A stretch of 64,000 nucleotides of DNA from the NCBI GenBank assembly GCA_020055645.1, contig CM034548.1, positions 31,608,201 through 31,672,200 on the forward strand, given 5' to 3'. Below, one piece after another: positions 35,509 to 47,152 of this stretch (positions within the stretch are counted from its first letter, which is position 1; every line of letters begins with the position of its first letter). A program made the translations under genes and the position numbers. This DNA comes from Tomocerus qinae. Its lineage: Eukaryota > Arthropoda > Collembola > Entomobryomorpha > Tomoceridae. Under the pieces are notes generated by a model, which worked only from the letters and a program-made list of their open reading frames with translations, was not told the origin of the DNA and searched no databases.

Positions 35509-38500
35509 CTGCACAAGAAGACAACCTTCAATTTTGTTGACTAGTTTCTAAGCGTTTGTTGTTTTTGTAGCTGAATTGCTATACGTATTAATACTTTCTA
35601 GGATTGGAATCGTTAATCCTTTAAACAACTCTCGACCATAGGTACACGCATACATAATGCTAGAGCATTTAGGAACTATTATCCTATAATATGTAGTCAG
35701 CACAAGTGCAACAGAATCATCATAGATAAAGTATGCGCATTATAAACAACTAACTCAAACTACCTGTTCTGTCTATCCGTTTAGAATCTGCTCCTATGCA
35801 TGGATGGATGACTTGCTTTCTGACTTTCTGTCTAATATTATAGTATTGTGTATATGGATCCATAACATAGCTGTACCGTATCAACTATATATAGCTGCCA
35901 AATTAAAAATCCCTATTCACTATAGGAAGTCCGTATACATTTCCACATAGCAGGTAAAATAATGTTCTGCTGTGTAGTACCCCAATAGACAATTCAGCTA
36001 ATACTCCAAGTCAAGGTGGCTTAACTTTGAATTCACTTGACTGTGTCTTAACTGGAATTCATCTTTGTTAACGTCATACGAGCGGCTGTAAAAATTCGCA
36101 ATACTTACTACTATACCTACCTTAATGATGTAGCAATGGGTTGCGTTTCTCCCCTTTTATTTAATACAGGGAAATCACTATTAATATGCATGCAAATATT
36201 TTACGCAGTTGATTTACTGCCCGCTTTAAAAACATGAACAACACTATTAAAATATTATCTCTATTCTGATTATCTATTTTGTGCTCTCTCTAGCTCTTCT
36301 CGCCAACGCTCAAAATGGTAATCTGAGACGTGGGAAGTGATTTCTGTCTCCGCTTCCACAGACGCTTTACTTTATCAATACTCTCACACTCACAATCAGC
36401 TTTAGAATGCTCCGGCAGTGTAATCCGATCATTTGACTATTACATTGGTATTTAACCTTATTTAGAAATTATTTCAGACTGGCTAAGCCATAAAAATCTT
36501 GCTGTGCAGAAAGTGCCTTTGCAATTTTACTCTCTGTGAATAACAATTCTGCACCGACATCAATTATTCCTATCGGCTTTTAGATACTTGACACCAATTT
36601 ATTCGGAATAATACCAAATGTGCAAGTCATTTGACTCTATGAGAAACTGCTAAAAGGTTATATATAGGGTCAATGTCACAAATATCATACTGAGATCCAT
36701 ATGTCGAAATTGATGCGCATTCGGGTTTCAAGCCATAAAATGGAACCATCGAAACCAATAATCAATGTCTTCTGTGCAAATACAATTTACATTCTTAGAC
36801 TCTGCAATAAACTAGATATTTTATTGCTATATTCTCAAATTCCATTTTCCAATGCGCGGCATTTCCTTATTGCACCAGATAAATATGGCTCATATTTCTG
36901 GGTCATAAAAATAGACCAAAGCATAATAAATACTATCATAGTAAAGTCTCCCATTTGTATTCTACGACAGTATCCCAGTTAATGACAATCATTTAACTTA
37001 CACGTGAACACCAGAACAAAGTATATATACATTCACGATTGTTTCTTTGTATAAACGAAATTACTTTAACATCAATTGCTTTTAATGCTTCAATTTGTGT
37101 CTTTTTAATGGTAATGATCGGGAGGTGCATTATGCAGGGACAAATATGAATACCTGTACACCTTGTTATATTACAGATGTACTAGAATTGTGAATCCGTA
37201 TAAGAATTATGCAATGGTAGAAAAATGGCACAACTAATGTCTTAAGGTGTTTTCAAGAAGAGCACGAGTGAGTAGCATCTGCTAAATACAAGACATGAGA
37301 ACTGTCACTCTCAAAACCTTGTGCTAATGTATCTACCATCAAACCACGATGCTTAATATGCAGCTACAGTTGTTTTTACATTGTATTTAAGGTGAGAGTA
37401 TTGTAGGTTATTTTAATAATAATATTACGCCTTTTCCAAATTCTATTGCGTATTAAAAATATTATACTACAATTGTGAAAGGCAAAAACATGCTTATAAT
37501 AATAAATTATCCAAAGGTAAGTAATACTTGTTGTCCTAAGTCATTATGTATGTAGCTTTGTATTTAAATATATGCATAAATGAAGTTATTTTTGTATTAA
37601 CAAAAAGGAATTGGGAATTCGCAGAGAAGTGAATCACGTTTTATAGTTGTAAAAATAAATAGGATGGAGGGATAGATAATAATGGTTCATTTTGATAAAT
37701 GGGAAGAAGACAAGGTGACCGCTCCATGGTTTGTAACTTCTAAGTATTAGTTGTGGTGTATTACAGTGAAAACATAGAATCAGAAGTGAAGTACCTAAAT
37801 GTAAAGTAAATGGTGATATGGATCATTATTATGTATGCATTATCTAGCGCTTATATACCAGTTACGTGATCTATCTCTTGGGATACATGAATTTTCCCAT
37901 GTAGCAAAAAAAACTCGACTTTGATAGTGGTGGAGGTTGTGTTCATACTCACATTAGCATAAAGTCAAAATTGCACATTATAATATTATATTACTGGTGT
38001 TGAGCTATGTTCTCCTTTTATGTTGTTCGGTACACTCGGTCAGTTAGAGCTAGCGTAGTTACCTAATCGTTATAATTGTACCTTAACTTACATTAATGAA
38101 CGCTGACGATCTACCTTTATCCACCTAAAAGAAAAATTGTGAAATACAAAGCTATCTGTTTTTTCATGTCTTTCCTTACTCGTCCTCTTAACTCTTTTAA
38201 GCTTCACAGAGTTCAACCTACTCATAAACAAATGGCAATGCATGGGAGTTTCATCACACAGCGTCCTAACTATTTCACAGTAAACATAAATTATGCCGTG
38301 TTATTAATATTATTTTTTCCATCTTGCTATTTTGATACACAATGTGTAGGGTGTAAGATTTATGTGCTAAGGCAAGTAGTAAAAGATGTTATATGGCTAC
38401 CTTTAAATTGCAACACCTCTACTATACAAGATATAGTAGGTATATAATATTACTTCTGTATGCAGACAGACATACTAGTCATGACATGAACGGGCAAACA

Positions 38501-39529
38501 GTGGCTGAACAAATAACAAATGCATATAATTCCTTAGGAACGTATCTGTCTCTATCTATCCACATCCCGCCAAGCAGAAATCCTCGTCATGCAATCTGTT
38601 ATAGGAACAGATTAGTATGTGGGCAAGTAATAGTAGTAGTCTTATTATTATATTTATATAAGTATGTAGAGCTTGGGTTTAATAAGTCGCAATCCAATTG
38701 CAGAATCCAATAATGCAATGTTATAGAGTCTTAAGAATTTTATCCGTTAAAAACATTTTGTCCAACGTTTATATGTTGAGCGTATGGAGGAGCTAGTCCT
38801 AAGGAGAAAGCATTATGCCTCCTGAGAGAGAACATCCTTTTAGCTTGTTATGGTTAAATAAAGCAAAAAAGGCATTCTATGTTGGTTGAATCTAGGTTTT
38901 CGTGTGGAGTGTGAACTGATTTTTTCCGACGATTTAATATAGTTAATTAAGAATCGAAATGTCACATTTTCATATAGACAGCTATTTAAGTGTAATGATG
39001 TTTCGATACTTAACTAACACACATTTTCCCTTATGCCCAAGTGACCTAATCATAAACCATATAACTTGGTCTTACATACTGATTAGAATGCATTAAGTAT
39101 ATTTCTCCTATTCAAGTTATGTAAAGCTATGCAAATGAAAGCTTAAGTATAGTATTGCCAATTAAGGTTGTATTTATGTTTTAGTATAAAACACGGTCGA
39201 CATTGAGTAGAATAAGGATATAAATGCATAGTTGAAATGATGACACGCAAGATAACAATGTTTGCGACAAAGTACTCAAGTGTTAAAAAGTTCAACTCGG
39301 GAAAATGTCCCCCAATTTTTTATGGGTATAGTTATTCCCGTATGTCTACTGCTTATGGCTCTTTGCTGGTTCATATAGATACTCTTCATCTTAACGTGGT
39401 TTACACTAACAGAGTTTGGGTAGGTTGTTATTAAAGCAGACATTATAAATTAATTATAGTAAACGCTGAGTAACAAGACCACTAAATATCTCAAAAGCAT
39501 TCATTTCTTTTGAGATCACCTGCATCACT

Positions 39530-39551
39530 TGCCTGGGCACTCGACCAGGCA
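39530..39551. repeat. Small hairpin, 7-bp stem
   Basis: TGCCTGG pairs with CCAGGCA across an 8-nt loop, followed by AGTGCAGTGCAG. It is GC-rich relative to its surroundings. Too short to call an RNA gene. Confidence 0.35.
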
Positions 39552-41289
39552 GTGCAGTGCAGATATCAAATAGCCCCTCGAAATTATGTCCTAACAATTT
39601 GTGGTCCCACTGCGTAAAATGAGTTATTACGAGTTGGCCGTAAAGCGTAGGCGTTATATTTGTTAGTAGAAAATAATTTGTTGTCTGGTTTTCTAAGTGG
39701 TCTCACCTGAAGAGTTTACTACACTTTAAAAATCTACGCAAATGAGAATTATAGTCACCAACCGTTGTAGCAGGTAATGTTGAGGTAACAGGGAATACAC
39801 TTTGCGTTCACACATGTACTACGTTGCATCATTGTGTAAATGCAAACTATAATTTTATCTCCTCGCCGGTTTCAGATTTATCTCACTGCCTACTCTCATT
39901 AGAGTAACAAAGACTTGTTTTATTTGTGCACTTTTCCATTTGGCAATTGACACTGCATTGCAGCAAAGCAGAGTATATGCTCATGTAATAATAATTACGT
40001 TGGTTGTCTGTGGCCATTATAATACTCTGCATTATGTTAAACGCCTTTACCCTTTACCTCCGATAAACAGCATGGCATTATGCGAGAAAAGTTAATTCTT
40101 TATTATTATTCTGTTGATAGGCTGATACTGTTACATTAGGTACAGGATACAAGAAAGTAGGTATACCTCATTTATACACACCAAGTAGATTTGCATTACT
40201 GGTATAGCAATTGTGTATACATTTTACAAAATGTTGTTATAATTAATGGCGCCTACGCAATTCACAGTATTTGTGTGTGAATCTGTTTCTGTATTAGCGG
40301 CAGATAGCTTAGCTATTTTAATGCTTGGAAGTTGTATGAATCGCTTTCACGACGAATTATATACATTTGGCTCCTGCTTCACTTAGAATTCGCTGATAAT
40401 ATAAATTACGCAATATATGCAATAAAAGTGCGATTCCCTTTTACAGATAAACACTATGAGAAGCTTTGACTGTAAGCACAAAACCATCGGCATTCTTGTA
40501 CTCATGAATTTAGCTATGTCAATGATATCGTGATTATAGTGAACTAATTTTTAGTACTATCATTGGTAACAACAGTGGATGAAAAATGCTTAAATCTTCA
40601 TCTGTAATTTTTAAGCGGATCATTTGACTAAGCAAAGGAAATGAAAAGAACGCTGTAACTTGTAACGTTAATGTATGTATGTATATCATTCTTCTTTATT
40701 CATTATGCAAGTATAATAATAATTTATCTAAAGATAAACACTTTTGTAGATTGTTAAATGATGACACAACGTTATTTAAGTACGATAGAGTCAAAATACG
40801 CAATAATGGAGAATTGCTGAGTTATAAATGATAATATTGTGATGTCTTTGTTATTTATTTAATTGCCCAAACTCAGATTGATGTCATTTAGTCATCTAAA
40901 CATGCATAGAATGGCATTTTTGGACAAGCCATTTTTCTCTTATCTGACCGATGTACTTACTCGGAACAGATTTGTTTTTATATGTAACTGTATCCAAACT
41001 CAAGATAAATTCATATTCTTGAGTACAACAAGTGCAAAGGCTACTTATTCATTTATCTTTGATTTTTTTTGGTATATTGTATATGATTGACGTGATAGTG
41101 ATTTCTAGTTTGACTCAATCAATGCCGTAGTGAGACCTCACATGTCGTTTAGCAGCTTAACAAGAGAAGGCTTATTTTTACTTGTTATTGCTGCTGAGTG
41201 AGACTGAAATATGCTGACCCAACTAAATTGAGAGAATGATATAATGCTCGACTAGATTCACAAATAGTTCCGATCGAGTGGAAAATTCG

Positions 41290-41405
41290 CGTCAGCAGAA
41301 ATTCCACAATAAGGAAAAACAAAGCTGACGACCAGAGTTCGTTCGTAGGTAATAATATATACACAGTAAATAATAGTGCAATGTGAGACAGATTTTCTGC
41401 TGACG
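41290..41405. repeat. 12-bp inverted repeat about 116 bp across
   Basis: CGTCAGCAGAAA (41290-41301) is the reverse complement of TTTCTGCTGACG (41394-41405). GCTGACGAC also recurs between them. It could be the ends of a very small decayed inverted-repeat element, or chance; no target duplication was recognised. Confidence 0.25.
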
Positions 41406-43570
41406 ACGAAGGTTAAATAGTTTAGTGAAAGGGTGAAGTCAAAATGTTTATCATCTTCTATTTGTTATTTGTATAATGGTATACCTATACGGAATTGGAG
41501 TATATCTTCGATTTCTCATTTAATTTATGGGTGTGCATAGCTATATAAACATTTCATCATCCAACTCCATGCATTTTATCCTGTTCTCATTTACTTTGAC
41601 TAAGATGAATACAACTCAATACGACTTTAACACAATAATAGATAACTCCTTCATCAGTTTCCTTGCATGCATTAGATTTCTATTCATAGTAGCCACCTAT
41701 TTGTGGAAAAGTACTTATGTATTGGATTCCAATTAATCCAACACTAAAATAATTGAAACAGCTTCCAATATAATGAAAGCAACCCTATTATTAATATGAA
41801 AAAATCTGTAAAAAAGATTGATGGTGGGTATTGGGTATACTATGTAAGTTAAAACTATAGTCAAATTAAACACAAAATTACTTAGGCGAAAGAAAGTTAT
41901 GGAGTATTGTCTTAAAATACAGCCATGCATTATGTTATTGGAGTATTAGTATCCATTTGGTATTCTGTTTTTTTCCTGCTGAACAATCTGTACTTACTAT
42001 AATTATCTACATGGTTTCATGTATGTCATCAAAGGATTTTATATATTCTTGCTCTACAATATGCACGCTTGCAGCTTCGGTTCTTTCGTCGAAAACCGAC
42101 TCGGTAGGAATAAAAATACATATCACAATTTCTACCCGAGAGATTGATTTTGTAGTCTCTGCGTCATCAGCGAAATATTGTTGTTGGGTTTATTGTAGAT
42201 TTTGTGTTTGTCTCTTTCATGAGTATTCTAAATAACAGTTATTAGCATTCTTTAAAGAATTCTATGGTCCTTGTCATTAGATATTCGCCCACGAATTTAA
42301 AGAAATTTTATATAAAATTAGGGTCGTATTTAGGTTATACATTTACGTCATTTGTAAGACAGCCATGCTTTCAATTATATTTTCTTCATCTACTTGTAGA
42401 CTCCAGTTCTGTATTTACGTAGTTACTTATACTTGACTAAGTTTGTTTTGTAGATGACATTGACAAAAAAATCCAATCACATTTCTGTGGAAAATAATGT
42501 ACCTAGCCACGTAAATCTCTATCAAGGACAAAACCACAAAGACATACACGCTTTTGCTAACCATGCAGTGAGTATATGGTATCTCCAAAATTGCTATCTA
42601 ATATCTTTATGTAAAAGAGCTCTACAAAGCCATAGTCTGTCTTTTTCACTAACAATCTCTATTCATTATTTTCCATATGAGCAAAATCTGTAAGATGTGC
42701 TCGCTGTGAAATCAATAGATAGATTACCCTTAATTATACACCCCACAGAGATAAAATACAGATAGTACGAATTCATGAAATGAAGTTAATATGCGGTGTG
42801 GAGGATGTAGGCGAGTGAGTGGGTTGTGAAGATTCTTTTGACATCCAATATGAACAAGATGTTCAATTCTTCTATGAATGTTTTTAGGACTCAAAAGAAT
42901 AATAAGAAGATCTAGATGCCTTTTGAAAGATAAATTTCCTTCATTTGCGTCATTTTACATGAAATGAAGCTAAGTGGATAGAGTATTTCCCTTTAATTAT
43001 ATTCATCACAAGTACCTTCATTTTATTTCAATGGAATTGCGCAACTGTCGTTACAATATAGAGCGTTTATTTAAGTACCTACTACGACATACGACGAATG
43101 CTGCATAGCAACAACAGCACTGTAGAAGAGCTGAAATATTTCAGGAAACCCGTACTATGATTTTGATTACCTATTGTATACAGTTACAGTACTTTTAAAT
43201 TGATCATCTACGGATGTTTTATATTCTAATGTATTTGTGTTTTGCATTGAGAAAATCCTTAGGGTGATAATGCTTTCCCTTCTTGAAAAATTTAGTGACT
43301 TTGAAGGATTTTTATGCTATGCACGCGAAAAGTTGGCAGATTTATAATTGCAATCATTGTGCATGCATTTGCATTCAGTGTAGTACTCTCCATTTGTTTG
43401 CAAAAGTAAATATCTTGTTTTTTGTTTCAGCTTGTGCATATATTTGAGTTTGTAATGCAGCTTAATATTGTAATGTATGGTTAAAACGTTAAAACTCACT
43501 GTGAATGCAAGCCTGGAGCCTAAATATGTGATTTATACATATATAAACTATTTTTCACATCCTTAAACTC

Positions 43571-43738
43571 TCATCTTCTTCGTCTAGCCTTATTAGCAGC
43601 ATTTGGGGCACAGTTCTTAGAACTTGTATTGAATGAAGTTCTTCTAAGTGCAGAAACGTTTGTAAATGCATTCAAGTTTTTATGCTCTACTCAGAAGGTT
43701 TTCCCTTTAAACTCGTCATATTTACAAAGTGTTGTCAT
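43571..43738 (-). pseudogene. Coding-like fragment with basic C-terminus
   Basis: A frame from the ATG at 43738 reads 56 codons to the TGA at 43571 with one internal TGA at 43691-43693. The product ends CAPNAANKARRRR, a strongly basic tail that could be a nuclear-localisation or DNA-contact end. It has no clear family match. It is the last fragment of the decayed region on this strand. Confidence 0.3.
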
Positions 43739-44634
43739 TATTTTAAAGTAGAACCTTGTTAGTTATGTTATGTTTTTATTTCACGTACAAAGAATAAAAT
43801 TGAACAGTATAGTACATTGGATTGTAACACTACCACATGCCAAAGCAGGTATCTCTCTTTATATGTGAGTCTAAATAGCAATAAGGATAAGGCTTATAGT
43901 AATGTAAAAAGTGCATGAGTTATGCTTCAAGTTGGTCCATGACAGAAAAGAATGGAAACTCAAACCTGTTTTTCAGAATTCACTGAAATCATTAAACTTG
44001 CGGTTGTGCTATGAGTAAGGAAGTGTTTAATATGTCTGTGTACTAAGGAAAACTTTACATTTATAATCTACACACAGGTGGACAGACAATGCGTTATGCA
44101 TCTAAATATGTTTAAAGGTAAAGTAATAGATTGATGCTATTTGACATGCTTGTTTCAATGAAGAATCAGGATTATTGCAGGATTCGCAAATGGACGTTGA
44201 CTTTTACACAAAATTTTCCTTAAGATATATATCTTACGTGTAGCATGAGAAAACATTCATTTACTACCTTTGATATATGTTCTGATCTGTGTTAAGAATA
44301 TACTATTACAATTCTAACACGAGATAAATTAGTAAATCTATCATACGAAGGATAAAATGTACTTATACTAAACTGTTATAAATAAACGCACTCAACGATC
44401 AACATCATTTGAATAAATTGAATATTATAAATGAGATATAAACTTATGTAATTAACTTGGCGTACTTTTTGCATCATAGTATTTAAGTTTACGTCCCTAA
44501 TTATGTAGAGTGGTAATGTAGGTTCCCGATAAATCTTTCCAAAAGTTTGTCTATTGGTGTCATTATTATCGAGCTATTTACAATAGTTACTATGCTCATC
44601 GCATTTACTTCTCTGTCAACGTGAAGTATACATT

Positions 44635-44754
44635 TTAGAATGCTTTAGTTATTTCGGATTTAAAATGAAGTGGATGCTTTAAATTGTTTTGAATAAACTC
44701 AAGGCTTTTGGTGGCATTCGACGTAAAAAGTTTATTAGAAAGTAAGAAACATGT
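44635..44754 (-). pseudogene. Transposase C-terminal-like fragment
   Basis: Forty codons are open, including NKLFTSNATKSLEFIQ, then NNLKHPLHFKSEITKAF before a TAA. The spacing of the helix-like ATKSLEFI part and the following F-K-S-E-x-T-x-x-F resembles the C-terminal region of THAP9/P-element transposases. The pattern is seen in translation; the homology is inferred from memory of the family. Confidence 0.4.
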
Positions 44755-45229
44755 TTAAATAAAGATCAAAGCATGCTGATACGCATACTAATTACAATTT
44801 TCTTTACAAATTAAGGATCATTATTGGTCAAATGATTTGAAAAAAGTTTTTTCCATCAAAGTAGAAGACACATTTAAGGAATTGATAATTTTTTCATTTC
44901 TCTGGCATCGTTAGGCACTTTGATGTTCGATTTACCGTTTTGCACTCGCTATTGAGTTGACCATTCCTTTGTAAGTACTAACAAGAATTATATTACGTAG
45001 TATAGTAATATATGCGTCTGCTTTCGTTACACATTACAACATCCAACTTAGGAAAGGAGAGGCTCAACAGTTGGGCTTGGAACTTGTTGGTTCACCGTTA
45101 TCAAGATATCTGAAAATTATTCAAGTCGCCGAGTTCTGGAGATTTTTTCAGAGAATTTCGTAATGCCTAAGTAATTCAATGATTCTCATGTAAAAATATT
45201 CTGGTAAGATAACGCGAATTAAATATATT

Positions 45230-45634
45230 CTACTGAACTTGTAATGCAAAGTTGGTCATGAAATCATAATACTGCATGCAAAGGATCCGGAACTCTGAGT
45301 CTTCTGAGCTGTCCTGCTCTACATGCGCGAATGTTGCAGGGAATATTGGTACACAACTTGGACTGACTTTCATCCCATTGGCATAGAAAAATAAAACTGC
45401 TGTAGAATTCTCCCTTTCGTTTTCTAGTTTAATTCCTAGGAAGGATGTAAAACGTCAGATGTTTTTTAATCTTCTGTAACAAATCTGAAATGCAAATGGG
45501 CATGAGCTGTTGAAATGTTCAAGGCACCAACTGCGATCTTGATATGCTACACTTTTGTTTTTTAATTGCTTCAATCTATTCATGTATGCTGTTGATGGTA
45601 AGGATACATACTTTGATTTCTCATCTATGTGCAT
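45230..45634 (-). pseudogene. 134-codon coding-like frame with one internal TGA
   Basis: From the ATG at 45634 the frame runs 59 codons to a TGA (45455-45457), continues in the same frame for 74 codons and ends at a TAG (45230-45232). Early residues read KSKYVSLPSTAYMNRLKQLK; the second half has FFYANGMKVSPSC and an acidic EQDSSEDSE stretch. A TAG lies two codons before the ATG, so the true 5' end is missing or spliced. One stop in 134 codons is low for this AT content, which argues for former coding sequence. Confidence 0.4.
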
Positions 45635-46240
45635 TTTCTAAATTCGAGAAACCCAAGTGTACAGTTTACATAAGAAATGCGTCGGTACAGAGACAATCGC
45701 TAGCTTTCATCTGTTATCATTAATGCATTAGCTCACGTCATTTCCCCTTTGACTCTACCTACTACATATTTACCATCCAAGTAAGCACTTTCTTTTTCTT
45801 TTCTTCTCGCTAAAGTCTTTGAACATAATCAAGGCTATCTGCAATTCGACAAGGCCACAGAGAAGGGTAGAAAGGTTATTGATTGTCTTTTATTCTTTAG
45901 TACATCCAATACTTGTGCAAAAGACATACAACTCCATTTAAACGTCTTCGTCACGTTTTAAGCAGTAGCTAAGAAATGACGGAGATGAATAAAACAAAAT
46001 GATTTAAATTATTAAAAGCATTTTTAATGTAAATTGATAGCAATTACAACTTAATTTGTAATTAAACATGTCCTTTTCCTAATTGTAGTTGTCTAAGAAA
46101 ATTTTGGCATTTATTACTTAATTCCAAAGATTAATATAAGACTACGTGTAATTAATGTAAAAATTGTTGTACATCTTTTAAATATCTAGGATTAAAACAT
46201 TCATCTGTTAAAATAGTGTATGGTAGTCCTTACTACGTGA

Positions 46241-46314
46241 TCTCGTTTCTTTGTTATTATTTTGCCACGTAGTTATCTTCTCGTTCCTTTATTATTATTT
46301 TGCATTGTAGCTAT
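46241..46314 (+). repeat. Short tandem duplication, period 38 bp
   Basis: TCTCGTTTCTTTGTTATTAT... at 46241-46276 and TCTCGTTCCTTTATTATTAT... at 46279-46314, each ending TGC-A--GTAG-TAT. Two copies only. It lies in a non-open gap of the decayed coding region, so it probably arose after the region stopped being a gene. Confidence 0.65.
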
Positions 46315-46685
46315 TTGTGCTTATGCGTAACAAAGGATATTTGCTACCTCTAAGCTTTAGTGTACACTGTGACTCAATTTCCACGTATTAATGTTATTTA
46401 ATCCCGAGTTTATGAATCATTTCAAAAATGAAATGCAATACTTAAGCCAGACACTGGTAAACTAAGAGATTTTATTACATTTGGGTTTGTCATCCAAAGA
46501 AAGTAGAGCTGTCTAGATTATTACGCGATGTCAACAGAAATGGCGAGCCCTGCATATTATCATGTTCAGACAATAATCAACACGAGAACTCCAGTTGGAG
46601 TGCAAATCTATATCTTGTCCCTTTTATTGTCCTTTGTTTTCGTTAGCTAAGGATAAAACAACAATGTCTCCACAAATTCTCATCA

Positions 46686-46928
46686 ACATACATCTAAGGA
46701 AAAAGACAATGAAACGGAGGAAATTAAGCAAAGGCGACAGTTAAAAACATTATAGGTACTTATACTTGTAGAATGAAATGTCATGAAAGGATTCTCGCTG
46801 TTATCAATCGCAACTCGTAAGATCAAACAAAGCTTTTGTTTTAGTTTATACAATAAAGATAAGGGATTAGGGAGCCAGTGTCTTATGATGTTTTGGGACA
46901 AAGAAAATTTATTTGACAGAGTTGACAA
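46686..46928 (-). pseudogene. Open coding-like fragment, about 80 codons
   Basis: This frame is open for about 80 codons and contains NIIRHWLPNPLSLLYKLKQK. A one-base shift at its end leads into MYVDENLW (ATG at about 46690) before a stop. The LPxP...L segment followed by a short acidic-containing stretch loosely fits the same transposase region as the 45.6-kb fragment, so the two could be pieces of two copies. No independent support. Confidence 0.25.
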
Positions 46929-47050
46929 CTTTGCAGTAAAATTGGCACTGAGATAGCTTTATTGATAAGAGTTACAATTTGATATATCTGCATAAAGTAA
47001 ATTTAGGTTTTATGACATGGGAAACTAGATGAAAGCTTTTCAATACGCTC

Positions 47051-47152
47051 TTAATGAACTACACAATCGCAAATAAAATCTTCTTGGAAGTGACTGTTTA
47101 CAAATGTAACTAGAAACTTCCTTCCAGAAGGAACTTGCATTGGAGTAGACAT
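47051..47152 (-). pseudogene. Short coding-like fragment
   Basis: Thirty-three codons from the ATG at 47152 to the TAA at 47051: MSTPMQVPSGRKFLVTF, then VNSHFQEDFICDCVVH. Balanced residue use, unlike the Tyr/Ile/Leu-rich chance frames elsewhere. Family not recognised. It is the most 5' fragment of the decayed region. Confidence 0.25.

Larger units (their letters stand above)
34061..43570. other. Gene-free AT-rich stretch
   Basis: No gene is supported. Open frames up to 106 codons (38393-38713, plus) have no recognisable domain. It holds a pentamer-phased CTGAT/TGCTC tract at 35469-35508, a short GC-richer hairpin at 39530-39551 and a distant 12-bp inverted repeat at 41290/41394. Confidence 0.5.
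43571..47152 (-). pseudogene. Candidate decayed transposase gene region (THAP9/P-element-like)
   Basis: Across this 3.6 kb the minus strand contains a series of coding-looking pieces, each cut by stops or frame changes, in contrast to the neighbouring DNA. Read 5' to 3' they are about 47152-47051, 46928-46686, 45634-45230, 44754-44635 and 43738-43571. Two carry phrases that remind me of THAP9/P-element-type transposases: KYVSLPSTAYMNRL (compare the family's LPS-x-x-hydrophobic segment before the catalytic domain) and a TKSLEFIQNNL...F-x-S-E-I-T-K-A-F stretch (compare the C-terminal region with an FxGSEAT-like motif). The order along the strand fits N- to C-terminal. No THAP zinc finger and no certain catalytic acidic residues were identified, and no terminal inverted repeats were found, so the family call rests on remembered motif shape. 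Alternative: fragments of an unrelated old gene with introns. Confidence 0.35.

Noticed and set aside
36701-36982. 93-codon plus-strand frame with fairly balanced composition
   Set aside because: Considered as a transposon fragment, but no family motif could be recognised and nearby frames do not continue it.
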